Positions 1-7,825 of a stretch of 39,360 nucleotides of DNA are shown piece after piece. Both the position numbers and the translations under genes were made by a program. Source of the stretch: an uncultured Deefgea sp. (GTDB lineage Bacteria > Pseudomonadota > Gammaproteobacteria > Burkholderiales > Chitinibacteraceae); the NCBI RefSeq assembly GCF_947072475.1, contig NZ_CAMTIA010000026.1:1-39360 (forward strand), in the 5' to 3' direction. The notes under the pieces were generated by a model. That model worked only from the letters and a program-made list of their open reading frames with translations, made no database searches and was not told the origin of the DNA. Every line of letters begins with the position of its first letter. The stretch's first letter is position 1.

Positions 1-410
1 CGATTGCTAGCAGAAACTTAAGCGTCACGGTGGTGGAGCGGCTGAGCCCTTACGTTAATAGTTCTGGCGGGATGAATCTAGAGGTTAGTAAACCAATGGC
101 AGGTGGTGGTGGGACGGTGTGCTGCGCCTCGATTTTTCCGATTTTAGTGCCTTACAAAATGACAGTTCAATGGACACGAGATGGTGAAAAATGGTGTGAA
201 ATTGAAGCAATGCTTTCAGGGCCTATTCCGGCTAAACCAGAAAATTTGAATGTCCATTTTTATCAGGATGGGCATGTAGAGATCGATGTGACTGATGATT
301 ATGTCGAGCCACGCTTGAAGTTAGAACGATTTAATGAGGCTCAACGTCATGAAAATGGCAATGTAGTTAACGACGAGAAATTTGCGAGGTGTCAGATTGG
401 CCGCCCCTAA
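1..410 (+). CDS. DUF3304-type lipoprotein, 5'-incomplete copy (copy 1 of tandem array)
   Basis: The reading frame is open from base 3 to the stop at 408-410, so the gene begins outside the window or is a chimera. From about base 57 (NSSGGMNLEV) to the end it is closely similar to the next two genes, sharing the CCAS segment, the KMTVQWTRDGEKWC segment, the HFYQDGH segment and the C-terminal NDEKFARCQIGRP. The stretch before base 57 does not resemble the matching part of the other copies, which read HGYNYTDTAI there. No signal peptide is visible. By family it should be a periplasmic, lipid-anchored immunity-type protein against a T6SS lipase. That role is inferred from the linked Tle1 gene. 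Whether this copy is functional cannot be judged from the window. Confidence 0.6.
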   Translation, partial: IASRNLSVTVVERLSPYVNSSGGMNLEVSKPMAGGGGTVCCASIFPILVPYKMTVQWTRDGEKWCEIEAMLSGPIPAKPENLNVHFYQDGHVEIDVTDDYVEPRLKLERFNEAQRHENGNVVNDEKFARCQIGRP

Positions 411-432
411 ACTCAGATTGCAAGGCAGGACG

Positions 433-984
433 ATGAATCTATTGACGGCAGCCTTGCTACTGCTGGCCGCAGGCCTATTTCAAGGCTGTGATCCCAGTTG
501 GGAATTGCAGAGCCCTAAAAGTACACCCACCACTGTGGCTGCATCTGGCGTTGAGGTGCGTACTCAGGTGAATGGTTTGGGAGTTCATGGGTATAACTAT
601 ACCGATACGGCTATTTATTATTTTTCTGTTGGCGTTTCTGGCGGTATGAATTTAGAAGTTAGTGAACAGGGCGATTCTGGTAGCGGTACAGTTTGTTGCG
701 CCTCGGTTTCTCCCATTCTTATTCCCTACAAAATGACGGTACAGTGGACGCGGGATGGTGAGAAATGGTGTGAGTTAGAGGCGACACTCACTGGGCCAAT
801 TCCGGCAAAGCCCGAATATTTAAATGTCCATTTTTATCAAGATGGGCATATCGAGTTAAGTGTCAGCGAAGGAAGTGAAAACCGTTTTCCTAGACTTGAA
901 CGATTTACTTATGCTCGACGCTATAAAGACGGCAATGTAGTTAACGACGAAAAATTCGCGAGGTGTCAGATTGGCCGCCCCTAA
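433..984 (+). CDS. DUF3304 lipoprotein, putative T6SS Tle1 immunity (copy 2)
   Basis: 183 residues from ATG 433, which has GGCAGG a few bases upstream. Upstream in-frame starts such as TTG 382 would add residues in front of a clear lipoprotein signal. Residues 1-18 are hydrophobic and end in the lipobox LFQGC, with Cys19 as the lipid anchor. The mature part carries the DUF3304 pattern: GYNYTD, then GGMNLEV, a CC pair, a basic WTRDGEKWC stretch and HFYQDGH. It is separated from copy 3 by 22 bp, so the copies are probably cotranscribed. Family knowledge: DUF3304 lipoproteins are commonly found beside T6SS phospholipases of the Tle1 (DUF2235) type. Immunity function is inference from the neighbouring Tle1 genes. 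Confidence 0.75.
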   Translation: MNLLTAALLLLAAGLFQGCDPSWELQSPKSTPTTVAASGVEVRTQVNGLGVHGYNYTDTAIYYFSVGVSGGMNLEVSEQGDSGSGTVCCASVSPILIPYKMTVQWTRDGEKWCELEATLTGPIPAKPEYLNVHFYQDGHIELSVSEGSENRFPRLERFTYARRYKDGNVVNDEKFARCQIGRP

Positions 985-1006
985 ACTCAGATTGCAAGGC
1001 AGGACG

Positions 1007-1558
1007 ATGAATATATTGACGGTAGCCTTGCTACTGCTGGCCGCAGGCCTATTTCAAGGCTGCGAGCCCAGTCGGGGATTGCAGAGCCCTAAAAGTACAA
1101 CCACCACTGCCGCAGCATCAGGTGTTGAGGAGCGTACTCAGGTGAATGGTTTGGGAATTCATGGGTATAACTATACCGATACCGCAATTGATCATTTTTC
1201 AGTTAATAGTTCTGGTGGTATGAATTTGGAAGTTAGTGAATTTGGAGATGCAGGTGGGGGAACTGTTTGCTGCGCGTCGTTCTCACCGATTCTCGTTCCT
1301 TACAAAATGACCGTTCAGTGGACGCGGGATGGAGAGAAATGGTGTGAGTTAGAGGCGACACTCACGGGGCCCATCCCGGCAAAGCCCGAATATTTAAATG
1401 TCCATTTTTATCAAGATGGGCATATCGAGTTAAGCGTCAGCGAAGGAAGTGAAAACCGTTTTCCAGACTTGATACGCTTTAGCCGAATACAACGTCATGA
1501 ACATGGCAATGTAGTTAACGATGAGAAATTTGCGAGGTGTCAGATTGGCCGCCCCTAA
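1007..1558 (+). CDS. DUF3304 lipoprotein, putative T6SS Tle1 immunity (copy 3)
   Basis: 183 residues, the same length as copy 2, with the same GGCAGG ribosome-binding stretch and the ATG at 1007. The signal peptide ends in LFQGC and the body is nearly the same. Differences from copy 2 cluster in three patches: DHFSVNSS against YYFSVGVS, EFGDAGGG against EQGDSGSG, and a run near the C terminus (DLIRFSRIQRHEH against RLERFTYARRYKD). The conserved core is otherwise almost unchanged. This pattern would fit divergence of partner specificity, but that is inference. The repeat unit breaks off just after its stop codon. Confidence 0.75.
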   Translation: MNILTVALLLLAAGLFQGCEPSRGLQSPKSTTTTAAASGVEERTQVNGLGIHGYNYTDTAIDHFSVNSSGGMNLEVSEFGDAGGGTVCCASFSPILVPYKMTVQWTRDGEKWCELEATLTGPIPAKPEYLNVHFYQDGHIELSVSEGSENRFPDLIRFSRIQRHEHGNVVNDEKFARCQIGRP

Positions 1559-1638
1559 AATGCAGCAAAAAGGCAATACTTTGCAATACAGCGCAGGCCT
1601 GAGCACGGCCAAACTTGCGACCTCATCTGTGAACCAAA

Positions 1639-1761
1639 GGGGTCATAGTCAATTGATTTTCAGCGGTTTTTTAATTCATGTTCGGTAAGCGTTGGGCTTC
1701 GCCTGTAGGCCAAGTGGTGCGGTAGAGAGTGGAAATAAAGAAATCAATTGACTCTGGCCCC
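1639..1761. mobile_element. Small inverted-repeat element, REP/RAYT-like remnant
   Basis: The ends at 1639-1659 and 1741-1761 are inverted repeats that match at 19 of 21 positions, beginning GGGGTCATAGTCAATTG and, on the other strand, GGGGCCAGAGTCAATTG. About 80 bp lies between, with no transposase. GGGGTCAGAGTC-like ends are familiar to me from repeats flanking REP-associated (Y1-type) transposases. That assignment is from memory and uncertain. The element sits at the broken 5' edge of the DUF4123 frame. The bases between copy 3 and this element hold only a short frame starting at ATG 1560 that runs into the element. Confidence 0.5.
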
Positions 1762-1766
1762 ATTGA

Positions 1767-2318
1767 ATTGGTCAGCGTTTAGATCTGGAAGGTGAGGTCA
1801 GTCTGTTTACGCCGTTGCCACTGCAAATCTTGGCTGAGGTCGCGCCGGTATTGATGCCATTAAATCGGCAAGGAGATTTAACGGTACAACTATCCAATTT
1901 ATTGGCGCATTGCAGCGCTCGGCCCATGCTGAGCTTTATCGCTCTTGAGACGCCAGTAGAGCATTTGGTTCATGCATGGCGCAATGTGCATTTGGTCAAA
2001 ACCAGCGACGATGAGCAATACTTGCTGCGCCTCGCCGATACGCTGAACGATTTGCTGGATCTGGCACAGGCCGATGCGATTTGGGATTACCTGCTGCATG
2101 ATGAGCCAAGTCTATTGCTCGCTATCTCGCGCGCGCAAACGGCGCATAACTGGCAGCTGATTAGTCAATACGCCAAGGCGCAAGGCTTTGACTATGGCTT
2201 GCTGATTGCGATGTGCCGCGATGCTATCGCGCAGAGCGACGCACCAATGACGGCAGCACAAATTTCCGCGTTGGCTCTGCCGTATCAGCAGGATGAACTA
2301 GAGGGTGCTGAAGTTTAG
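1767..2318 (+). pseudogene. 5'-truncated DUF4123 (T6SS effector adaptor) gene
   Basis: The frame is open from 1767 (preceded by a TGA) to 2318, with no ATG and no ribosome-binding site near its beginning. A TTG at 1815 is the first usable start. The translation LDLEGEVSLF, then AEVAPVLMPL, then a TPVEHLVHAWRN stretch followed by YLLRLADTLNDLL, resembles the second half of DUF4123 domains, where an APxL segment and a final RxxDxRxL-like segment are typical. A helical tail of about 60 residues follows. DUF4123 proteins load effectors onto VgrG. The N-terminal third of the domain is missing exactly where the inverted-repeat element lies, so I call it a disrupted adaptor. The family assignment is by pattern only. 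Confidence 0.55.
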
Positions 2319-2371
2319 TTCAAGCAGAATGAATTGTTTAATTGGTATATCTCTACAAGCTAAGGTCAATA

Positions 2372-3079
2372 ATGCATACAGTAATATCCCCATGGGGTGT
2401 ATTTAAAAAATGGCTGCACGTCATTGCGTTGGCACTGGCATGTGTCGGGCTCAGTGGCTGTGAGCGTTTTCAAAGTGGGGTTGCACCAGATCCAAATGCA
2501 CCTGTTGGCGCTTATGTCGATGTGATCAATTACAACTACGACCGCACGTATCAATACACCATGAGTGATTTAACCCAGCCAAATGCCCCCGAAATTGGTG
2601 GCGGGATTGTGGATTTACTAGCCTCGGGCGGTAGCGCCAATTGCTGTATCAGTCTGCCCAAGGTATGGCGCCCAGGCTTAAAGGTGCGGCTTGATTGGGG
2701 CGAGGCCGATTATAAGAAGGAAATTGCGCGGCATAGCCAAGAATTTGAAATTCCAAAATATGATCAGCCTGGGAATATGTATCTAACCTATCTGCCTGAA
2801 GGCAAGGTAGAGCTGATCGTCTCTAAAGTCGAGCCGGGGCACCCGAACTGGCCGGGCAGTATCAAACAAACGCCATGGGATTATTGCGTGGCTCAGCATG
2901 GGAGGAAGGATTGTAAGGAGGTGTTGCCGAAAACGGGGCTAAGTTTGAATGAAATGAAAGGTTTCTGCCACTTGGATGGATTAGAACCAGGACAGTGCGA
3001 GCGCCTCATTGCAAAATGCATTTCCGATTATGAAGATGCTGAGATGTGCAATAAATTAGTTTGGGAGAAGAGTGAATGA
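2372..3079 (+). CDS. DUF3304 lipoprotein, putative Tle1 immunity of module 1
   Basis: 235 residues from ATG 2372, with TAAGGT eight bases upstream. An earlier in-frame TTG at 2342 lacks such a site. The N terminus has a basic stretch and a hydrophobic run ending in the lipobox GLSGC. The mature protein has the DUF3304 core (AYVDVINYNYDRTYQYT, EIGGGI, SANCCISLPK, VELIVSKVEPGHP). It adds a Cys-rich C-terminal part of about 70 residues (DYC, DCKE, FCHL, QCERL, KCIS, MCNK) that the shorter copies at the window start lack. Its stop overlaps the next gene's start as ATGA, which indicates translational coupling to the truncated lipase gene. Confidence 0.75.
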   Translation: MHTVISPWGVFKKWLHVIALALACVGLSGCERFQSGVAPDPNAPVGAYVDVINYNYDRTYQYTMSDLTQPNAPEIGGGIVDLLASGGSANCCISLPKVWRPGLKVRLDWGEADYKKEIARHSQEFEIPKYDQPGNMYLTYLPEGKVELIVSKVEPGHPNWPGSIKQTPWDYCVAQHGRKDCKEVLPKTGLSLNEMKGFCHLDGLEPGQCERLIAKCISDYEDAEMCNKLVWEKSE

Positions 3080-3594
3080 GTGCACTTCTAGCAGAAAAAT
3101 GTAGAGACCAACCACTCGAACTTGTAGGTAAAGAAAAAATAATTGCAGAAACTAATTCACAATTGCCATCATCTAGCAGCTGCCAACGCGATGCCTTTCT
3201 CGGTCTGTTTTTCGACGGCACGAACAATAACAAATACCGCGACTTGCCCACAAACAGCGCCAGTAATGTGGCGCGTTTATTCGAGGCGTATATCGGCGGA
3301 GTCGCCACGCTAACGGCAACTTATGGCGGAAAACCTGATAAGCCACTTCTCGAGGGGGTAGCGGATGGGGTGTACAGTTTTTATCGCAAAATTTATATCC
3401 CCGGACTTGGGACGGGTTTTCCTGAGGTGAACGACCCCGGCGAGAATTTGAGCTGGTGGAGTAAGGTTAAGCAAAACAAAATGCCGACTTTGCAGGGTGA
3501 TAAAACGCGGGGGTTGGCGTCCTGCGTGATACAGGAAATTAGTCTGTTAAATAAAATAAACATAAGGTATGTCGATAAAGGTCAATACCAATAA
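3076..3594 (+). pseudogene. N-terminal fragment of Tle1 (DUF2235) phospholipase effector
   Basis: 172 residues whose first about 150 align with the N terminus of the intact lipase at 4322. Shared parts are MSALLAE-C, CQRDAFLGLFFDGTNNNKYRDL, NSASNVARLFEA, YIPGLGTGF and the DKTRGL/DKMRGL site. After about base 3515 it diverges into a short unrelated tail and stops. The nucleophile motif GFSRG, the catalytic Asp segment and the whole C-terminal domain are missing, so it cannot be an active lipase. It overlaps the upstream immunity gene by 4 bp and the downstream one by 1 bp (TAATG). It is a relic of a duplicated immunity-effector pair. A residual role as a short protein cannot be excluded. Confidence 0.8.
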
Positions 3595-4325
3595 TGTACT
3601 CAATCAAATACCTATTGATCATCACTATGAAAAGCATACTCTGTGCACTACTGGCGTTTGGGTGTTTATTGCTCAGCGCTTGCGATCAATCGCAAAGCGC
3701 GGCAGCGCCCGCACCGGACCCGAACGCGCAGGCTGGCGGTTATGTCGACGTGGTCAATTACAACCATTTGCGTAGTTATCGCTACACGCTGCGCGATTGG
3801 ACGAATAAAAACCAGCAGGAAATCGGCGGCGGCATCATCTGGCCGCTGTCCGCCGGAGGTAATGTCAATTGCTGCATTCAATTGCCTAAGCAATGGCACG
3901 CAGGCCTGAAGTTGCGGGTGGACTGGCAGGAAGACGATCAGATCACGCGCAAGATGGTCGGCAACAATCTGACCGTGCTCGATGTGCCGCAATACAGCGA
4001 GCCGGGCAATCTGTACATCAGCATGCTGCCTGATAGCCAAATCGAGCTGGTCGTCTCTAAAGTCGAACCCGGCCACCCAGAGTGGCCCGGCAAAATCAAA
4101 CAAACGCCGTGGGATTATTGTGTGGCGACTGCGGGGCGGAAGGCGTGTAAGGCGGCGATACCGAAGACTTTTAGCGTGGTTGAATCTAAAGGATTTTGTA
4201 CGTATTTGAAGCGAATTGGGGAAGATATGGCTCTCTGTGATTCTGCAATGAGAAGTTGTATGGAGGGATTTGAGGATCAAGAACTTTGTACCCAAACGTT
4301 ATGGGGAGAGGAGCGTCAAGAATGA
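3594..4325 (+). CDS. DUF3304 lipoprotein, putative Tle1 immunity of module 2
   Basis: 243 residues from ATG 3594. An internal ATG at 3627 gives a more typical signal peptide (MKSILCALLAFGCLLLSAC), so the start is uncertain. The lipobox is LLSAC. The DUF3304 core matches the module 1 protein: GYVDVVNYN, EIGGGI, NVNCCIQLPK, ELVVSKVEPGHP and KQTPWDYCV, then a Cys-rich tail. The sequence AAGGTCAATA precedes the start here as it does in module 1, so the leader was copied with the module. The stop overlaps the lipase start as ATGA. Binding of the Tle1 next door in the periplasm is inferred from coupling and family. Confidence 0.78.
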   Translation: MYSIKYLLIITMKSILCALLAFGCLLLSACDQSQSAAAPAPDPNAQAGGYVDVVNYNHLRSYRYTLRDWTNKNQQEIGGGIIWPLSAGGNVNCCIQLPKQWHAGLKLRVDWQEDDQITRKMVGNNLTVLDVPQYSEPGNLYISMLPDSQIELVVSKVEPGHPEWPGKIKQTPWDYCVATAGRKACKAAIPKTFSVVESKGFCTYLKRIGEDMALCDSAMRSCMEGFEDQELCTQTLWGEERQE

Positions 4326-6385
4326 GCGCATTACTAGCTGAGCGATGCCGTGAAGAACCGCTGGTGCTGACCGTGTCAGAACGTACGCTCCAAGAGAAAA
4401 ATAGCCAACCAATTCCTGCCCATGCGTGCCAGCGCGACGCTTTTCTAGGTCTCTTTTTCGACGGTACGAACAACAACAAATATCGCGATCTAAGTGGCCG
4501 CTTTACCAATAGCGCCAGCAATGTCGCGCGGCTGTTTGAAGCCTTTAGCGGCAACGTGGCCGAACTCAAGCCCACCTACGGCGGCAAGGCGGACAAGCCG
4601 CTGCTCGTTGGTGTGGCGGACGGCAATTACAACTTCCACCGCAAGGTCTATATCCCGGGTTTGGGTACTGGGTTTAGCGAGGTCAATGACTCAGGCGAAA
4701 ACCTGACAAAGGAAGAGCGGGGTCAACGCGGAGCACGTTACGCGGCAGGAGGCGACAAAATGCGCGGACTCAGCATGGCGCTGTATGGTGAGGATCGCAT
4801 TCGCTGGGGCTTACTACAGGTACTCGAACAGATACATAGGATGTTCAAAGGCAAGGAGCTCAATTCTGCACAACTAATCACCCATTGGTGCACACACTCG
4901 CAGGGTGATTCATTGGTCGTCGCGGCGCTAAAAATCAATGATGTCATGCGTAGCCTATTGCAACTGAGCGAGGCGTTGTCGGAAAGTTTTGACGATTTTT
5001 TTGTGCAATCGCTTAAATCTTTGGAAGCTGCATTAACCCCTAGCGATAGAAAAAAAGTCCGCACCTTGCGAATCTCGATATTTGGTTTTTCACGCGGCGC
5101 GGCCGAAGCCCGCGCATTTGCAAATCGGCTCCAGAAACTGGCTCCCAATCATTTAGGTGGCATGCCGTATCAGATCGATTTTCTCGGGATTTTTGATACC
5201 GTGGCATCGGTCGGACTGGCGAATCTGACGCCGAGATCGGACGGGCATATGGCGTGGGCGCACCCTGATGCGCTGAAAATTCCGAGTAGTGTACGTCGTT
5301 GTGTTCACCTCGTTGCCGCGCATGAAGTACGGCGTTGCTTTCCACTCGATGCACTCGGCAACTCAAGCAATCGGTGCTTGGAGGTTGTCTATCCCGGCGT
5401 ACATTCGGATGTTGGTGGCGGCTACCCACCACGGGACCAAGGTCGCTGCAAAGAGGATGCTGACAAAATTTCGCAAATCTCGCTGGCACACATGTACCGC
5501 GAAGCACGGATGATGGGCGTCCCGCTGGCGGCATCAACTGATATGCCACCAGCAGTTGCTGAGTTGTTTGCCGTAGCCCCTGATTTACGTACGACCTTTA
5601 ATGCTTATATCGAACGCACTCAATGTGGTCCACAAGACACGGCCAAACAGATTCAGCAGCAATACAGTCATTATCTGGCTTGGCGCAAGTATCGTTTGAA
5701 CGACATCATTCCCAAAACTTGGTTAAGAGGTGCCGATACCGAGATTCAGGATCTTTATGATGTAAAGCAGACGAACGAGATTTTGCAAAAAATAGAATTG
5801 GATGGGCAGCAGCGCTCGTTTCATAGCACTGGTTTAGCGATATGGAAAAAGGCCCAGCTTGACCCTAATAAAGACAAGGCGATTATTGACCTATTTGATT
5901 TATATGTTCATGACTCGCGCGCTTGGTTCAAACTGGCAGGTGATACTGACGATGAATGGTTTGGCGGTGGTAAAGCCGCAGATGGCAAGGCTCGGCCGAG
6001 CAAACGTGAAAAAGCACGCGTCGCGTTATTAAAAGAAAAAGAACGCCTAGAACGTCAAGTCACGGCCGACAAAGCCGCTAGTGCTCCTTCTGCTGATGGC
6101 GAAAATAGGCGGCTAATGAGAATTGCCTCAAGTACTGCCCGACTTGCTGCAATTGATAAAGAACTCAAAGACGGGGAAGGCCAGCCTTTGGTGAATGGCG
6201 GTGTTTCATCGCAAGAAAACGTCGATTTTACGAGTAGTAATCTATTAGGAATTTATGGCGCAGGGTATTTAACAATGCGTGATATCTATCCTGATAACGT
6301 GCCGGCCAAAGCTAGCAACTACATCAAACCCAAAACAGAGTCGACCAGCAGCGGCAGCTCCTACCCCGCCAAACTACAAGGCTAA
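4322..6385 (+). CDS. tle1: T6SS phospholipase effector, Tle1 family (DUF2235)
   Basis: 687 residues from ATG 4322, which overlaps the immunity stop. This start also matches the start of the truncated paralogue; an upstream GTG/ATG-like start at 4286 is rejected. Motifs: FFDGTNNN near residues 43-50, GFSRGAA with nucleophile Ser257, FDTVASVG, and PGVHSDVGGGYP with His361 and Asp363 as candidate triad members. A charged C-terminal part of about 230 residues follows, including a Lys/Glu/Arg-rich stretch and a final region ending in a Ser-rich tail. Tle1 enzymes are alpha/beta-hydrolases that cleave membrane phospholipids after delivery into a rival cell by the T6SS, usually via VgrG. No VgrG is in the window. 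The linked lipoproteins fit an effector-immunity pair. Confidence 0.88.
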   Translation: MSALLAERCREEPLVLTVSERTLQEKNSQPIPAHACQRDAFLGLFFDGTNNNKYRDLSGRFTNSASNVARLFEAFSGNVAELKPTYGGKADKPLLVGVADGNYNFHRKVYIPGLGTGFSEVNDSGENLTKEERGQRGARYAAGGDKMRGLSMALYGEDRIRWGLLQVLEQIHRMFKGKELNSAQLITHWCTHSQGDSLVVAALKINDVMRSLLQLSEALSESFDDFFVQSLKSLEAALTPSDRKKVRTLRISIFGFSRGAAEARAFANRLQKLAPNHLGGMPYQIDFLGIFDTVASVGLANLTPRSDGHMAWAHPDALKIPSSVRRCVHLVAAHEVRRCFPLDALGNSSNRCLEVVYPGVHSDVGGGYPPRDQGRCKEDADKISQISLAHMYREARMMGVPLAASTDMPPAVAELFAVAPDLRTTFNAYIERTQCGPQDTAKQIQQQYSHYLAWRKYRLNDIIPKTWLRGADTEIQDLYDVKQTNEILQKIELDGQQRSFHSTGLAIWKKAQLDPNKDKAIIDLFDLYVHDSRAWFKLAGDTDDEWFGGGKAADGKARPSKREKARVALLKEKERLERQVTADKAASAPSADGENRRLMRIASSTARLAAIDKELKDGEGQPLVNGGVSSQENVDFTSSNLLGIYGAGYLTMRDIYPDNVPAKASNYIKPKTESTSSGSSYPAKLQG

Positions 6386-6427
6386 TTGATGAATAAAGGC
6401 GAGCAGTGTGTAGCCTTTATTCATCAA
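6386..6427 (+). terminator. Strong stem-loop after tle1
   Basis: A perfect 15-bp stem (6386-6400 with 6413-6427; TTGATGAATAAAGGC and its complement) encloses a 12-nt loop and starts directly at the tle1 stop. The U tract is poor, so it may act as an RNA-stabilising or Rho-assisted end rather than a classical terminator. Confidence 0.55.
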
Positions 6428-6450
6428 GTCACGTTACAAATTTAAGCGTG

Positions 6451-6495
6451 GTATAGGCATGCAGAGCATAGGTCAACTTGTCTACATGCCTATAC
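6451..6495. terminator. Inverted repeat between convergent tle1 and tssA
   Basis: A perfect 11-bp inverted repeat (GTATAGGCATG at 6451-6461, complement at 6485-6495) is separated by 23 nt and lies just before the tssA stop. It is placed to separate the two convergent transcripts. No long U run is visible on either strand. Confidence 0.4.
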
Positions 6496-6499
6496 ACCA

Positions 6500-7621
6500 T
6501 TAATCCCGCCGAATATCCAACAATTCGTTCAATTGCCCCAGCGTTGAGTCGTCTTTGATCACTGAGCTTAGCCATTCTTCCAAACTCATTTCAGCCCATT
6601 TTGCTGCGCGTTCGGCCAGTAGCGCGACGGGGCTGTGTGGTTCGTGTTGGCGGAAGTAGCGGGCGACTTCTTGCAATTGGCGCACAGCGTCGGTGCGGCT
6701 TTGGATTGGGCCTGGCGCAGCGGCGCTGTTGGTGTAGCTTGGTTGTGGCGCAGGGTGTGTTGGTGCAGCGGTGTTAGGCATATTTTCAATCACTTTAGAG
6801 GCGATCGGGGCGGTGAGTAGGCTGCCGGTATTCGCGGCGGGGGCGGGTGTGGGCTCGCCCCATTGCAGGCGTAGTCGGTTAACGACGTCGAGGCAATCTT
6901 TGAGTGCGTTGCGTAGTTCGGCAAGACCGGGGGCGGCATTAGCAAAGCGTTGGTCAATGCGATGATCAAAGGCTTGGTAAGCGGTTTGAGCCGAGGTGAG
7001 CTGTTGCTGCAATTGGCTAAACCAAGCTGGACCGCTGAGATTGACGCTTTTGTTAAATACTTCGCCCGATAATTTGCCCTCCGCAATGGCGGCCTCTTTG
7101 GCTTGATCATCTTTAAGCCCTAGATTTTCTACGTCACGCGATTCTTGCCAGTGATGCCAGTGATAGCCGCCGTGATTGGGGTCGGTGATGGCGACTTCAC
7201 GTAATGCCATACCAAGCTGGGTATTGCACCATTCGAATTTGCCAATGCGCTCGTCCAGATCGTCTGGGTCGTATTCGGGGTAGCCTGTTTCCCAATATTG
7301 CTCAAGCATGCCGTCTAGTAGTTGCAATGCCCACTCTGCCCCTGCAAACCCGCGCGTTTTGACGAGCGCTTCTGCATACCAAACGGCAAGCTGCAGGTCT
7401 TTGCTTTGTTGGCTTAAGCCTTGCTCGCACAACTGAATGACTTTATTCCAATCCGCCGTTTTGAGTGTTTGTCCCCAATCACCTTGCGATAGTGTTGGAT
7501 CATCGGCGCGGCGTGCTTCGCGGATTTGATCAAATAGCGGTGAGTAGGCTAGATCTTGACCGGCGATGTGATCTGGGTGGATCGGGGCGAGTAGGGCGCT
7601 GAGCTTTTCAGGGTAAGTCAT
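6500..7621 (-). CDS. tssA: T6SS assembly/cap protein TssA (ImpA family)
   Basis: 373 residues from the ATG at 7621. The N-terminal ImpA domain is clear: AGQDLAYSPLFDQIREARRADDP near residues 19-42, the WNKVIQLCEQGL segment, the EALVKTRGFAGAEWALQLLDG segment and YWETGYPEYDPDD near 110-122. The middle is Pro/Ala-rich and low in complexity (about residues 255-305). A short C-terminal helical domain ends in the STLGQLNELLDI motif common to TssA proteins. TssA coordinates baseplate, tail tube and sheath assembly in the cytoplasm. It runs opposite to tle1 and diverges from tssF. The ribosome-binding site is weak (GAGTG about 12 nt upstream). Confidence 0.92.
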   Translation of the reverse strand: MTYPEKLSALLAPIHPDHIAGQDLAYSPLFDQIREARRADDPTLSQGDWGQTLKTADWNKVIQLCEQGLSQQSKDLQLAVWYAEALVKTRGFAGAEWALQLLDGMLEQYWETGYPEYDPDDLDERIGKFEWCNTQLGMALREVAITDPNHGGYHWHHWQESRDVENLGLKDDQAKEAAIAEGKLSGEVFNKSVNLSGPAWFSQLQQQLTSAQTAYQAFDHRIDQRFANAAPGLAELRNALKDCLDVVNRLRLQWGEPTPAPAANTGSLLTAPIASKVIENMPNTAAPTHPAPQPSYTNSAAAPGPIQSRTDAVRQLQEVARYFRQHEPHSPVALLAERAAKWAEMSLEEWLSSVIKDDSTLGQLNELLDIRRD

Positions 7622-7825
7622 ATTCGTTCAATCACTCTTTGCAACGGCGTAAAGTAGGTTGGCAGTAAAGGGTAGCAAGTCAGTTGCGTGAATTGTATTG
7701 CCACCGTAAATGTCTTTAATATTACTCGCTAACAAGTAATAATGTCAGCAGTACGAAAATTAATGGCGTGATTGTGTTGATTATTTTCGGCTTTTATCTC
7801 TGAAGTGTCTGGAAAACTGTGTCGC
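7622..7825. promoter_or_regulatory. Divergent promoter region between tssA and tssF
   Basis: About 200 bp, AT-rich toward the tssF side, separating two divergent T6SS transcription units. It should hold a promoter for each. I cannot point to a convincing -35/-10 pair or operator. Confidence 0.35.

Larger units (their letters stand above)
54..1558 (+). repeat. Tandem repeat of DUF3304 genes, 574-bp period
   Basis: The stop codons at 410, 984 and 1558 and the starts at 433 and 1007 are each exactly 574 bp apart. The 3' end of each gene plus the 22-bp spacer and next start is almost identical between units (for example around 358-437 and 932-1011). The third unit matches only to its stop codon. 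Confidence 0.9.

Noticed and set aside
1709-1722. 14-bp match GGCCAAGTGGTGCG between 1709-1722 and about 18988-19001
   Set aside because: Too short to call a repeat family; flanks do not match.
4286-4321. Earlier start for the full-length Tle1
   Set aside because: The truncated paralogue and the coupled ATGA both support ATG 4322.
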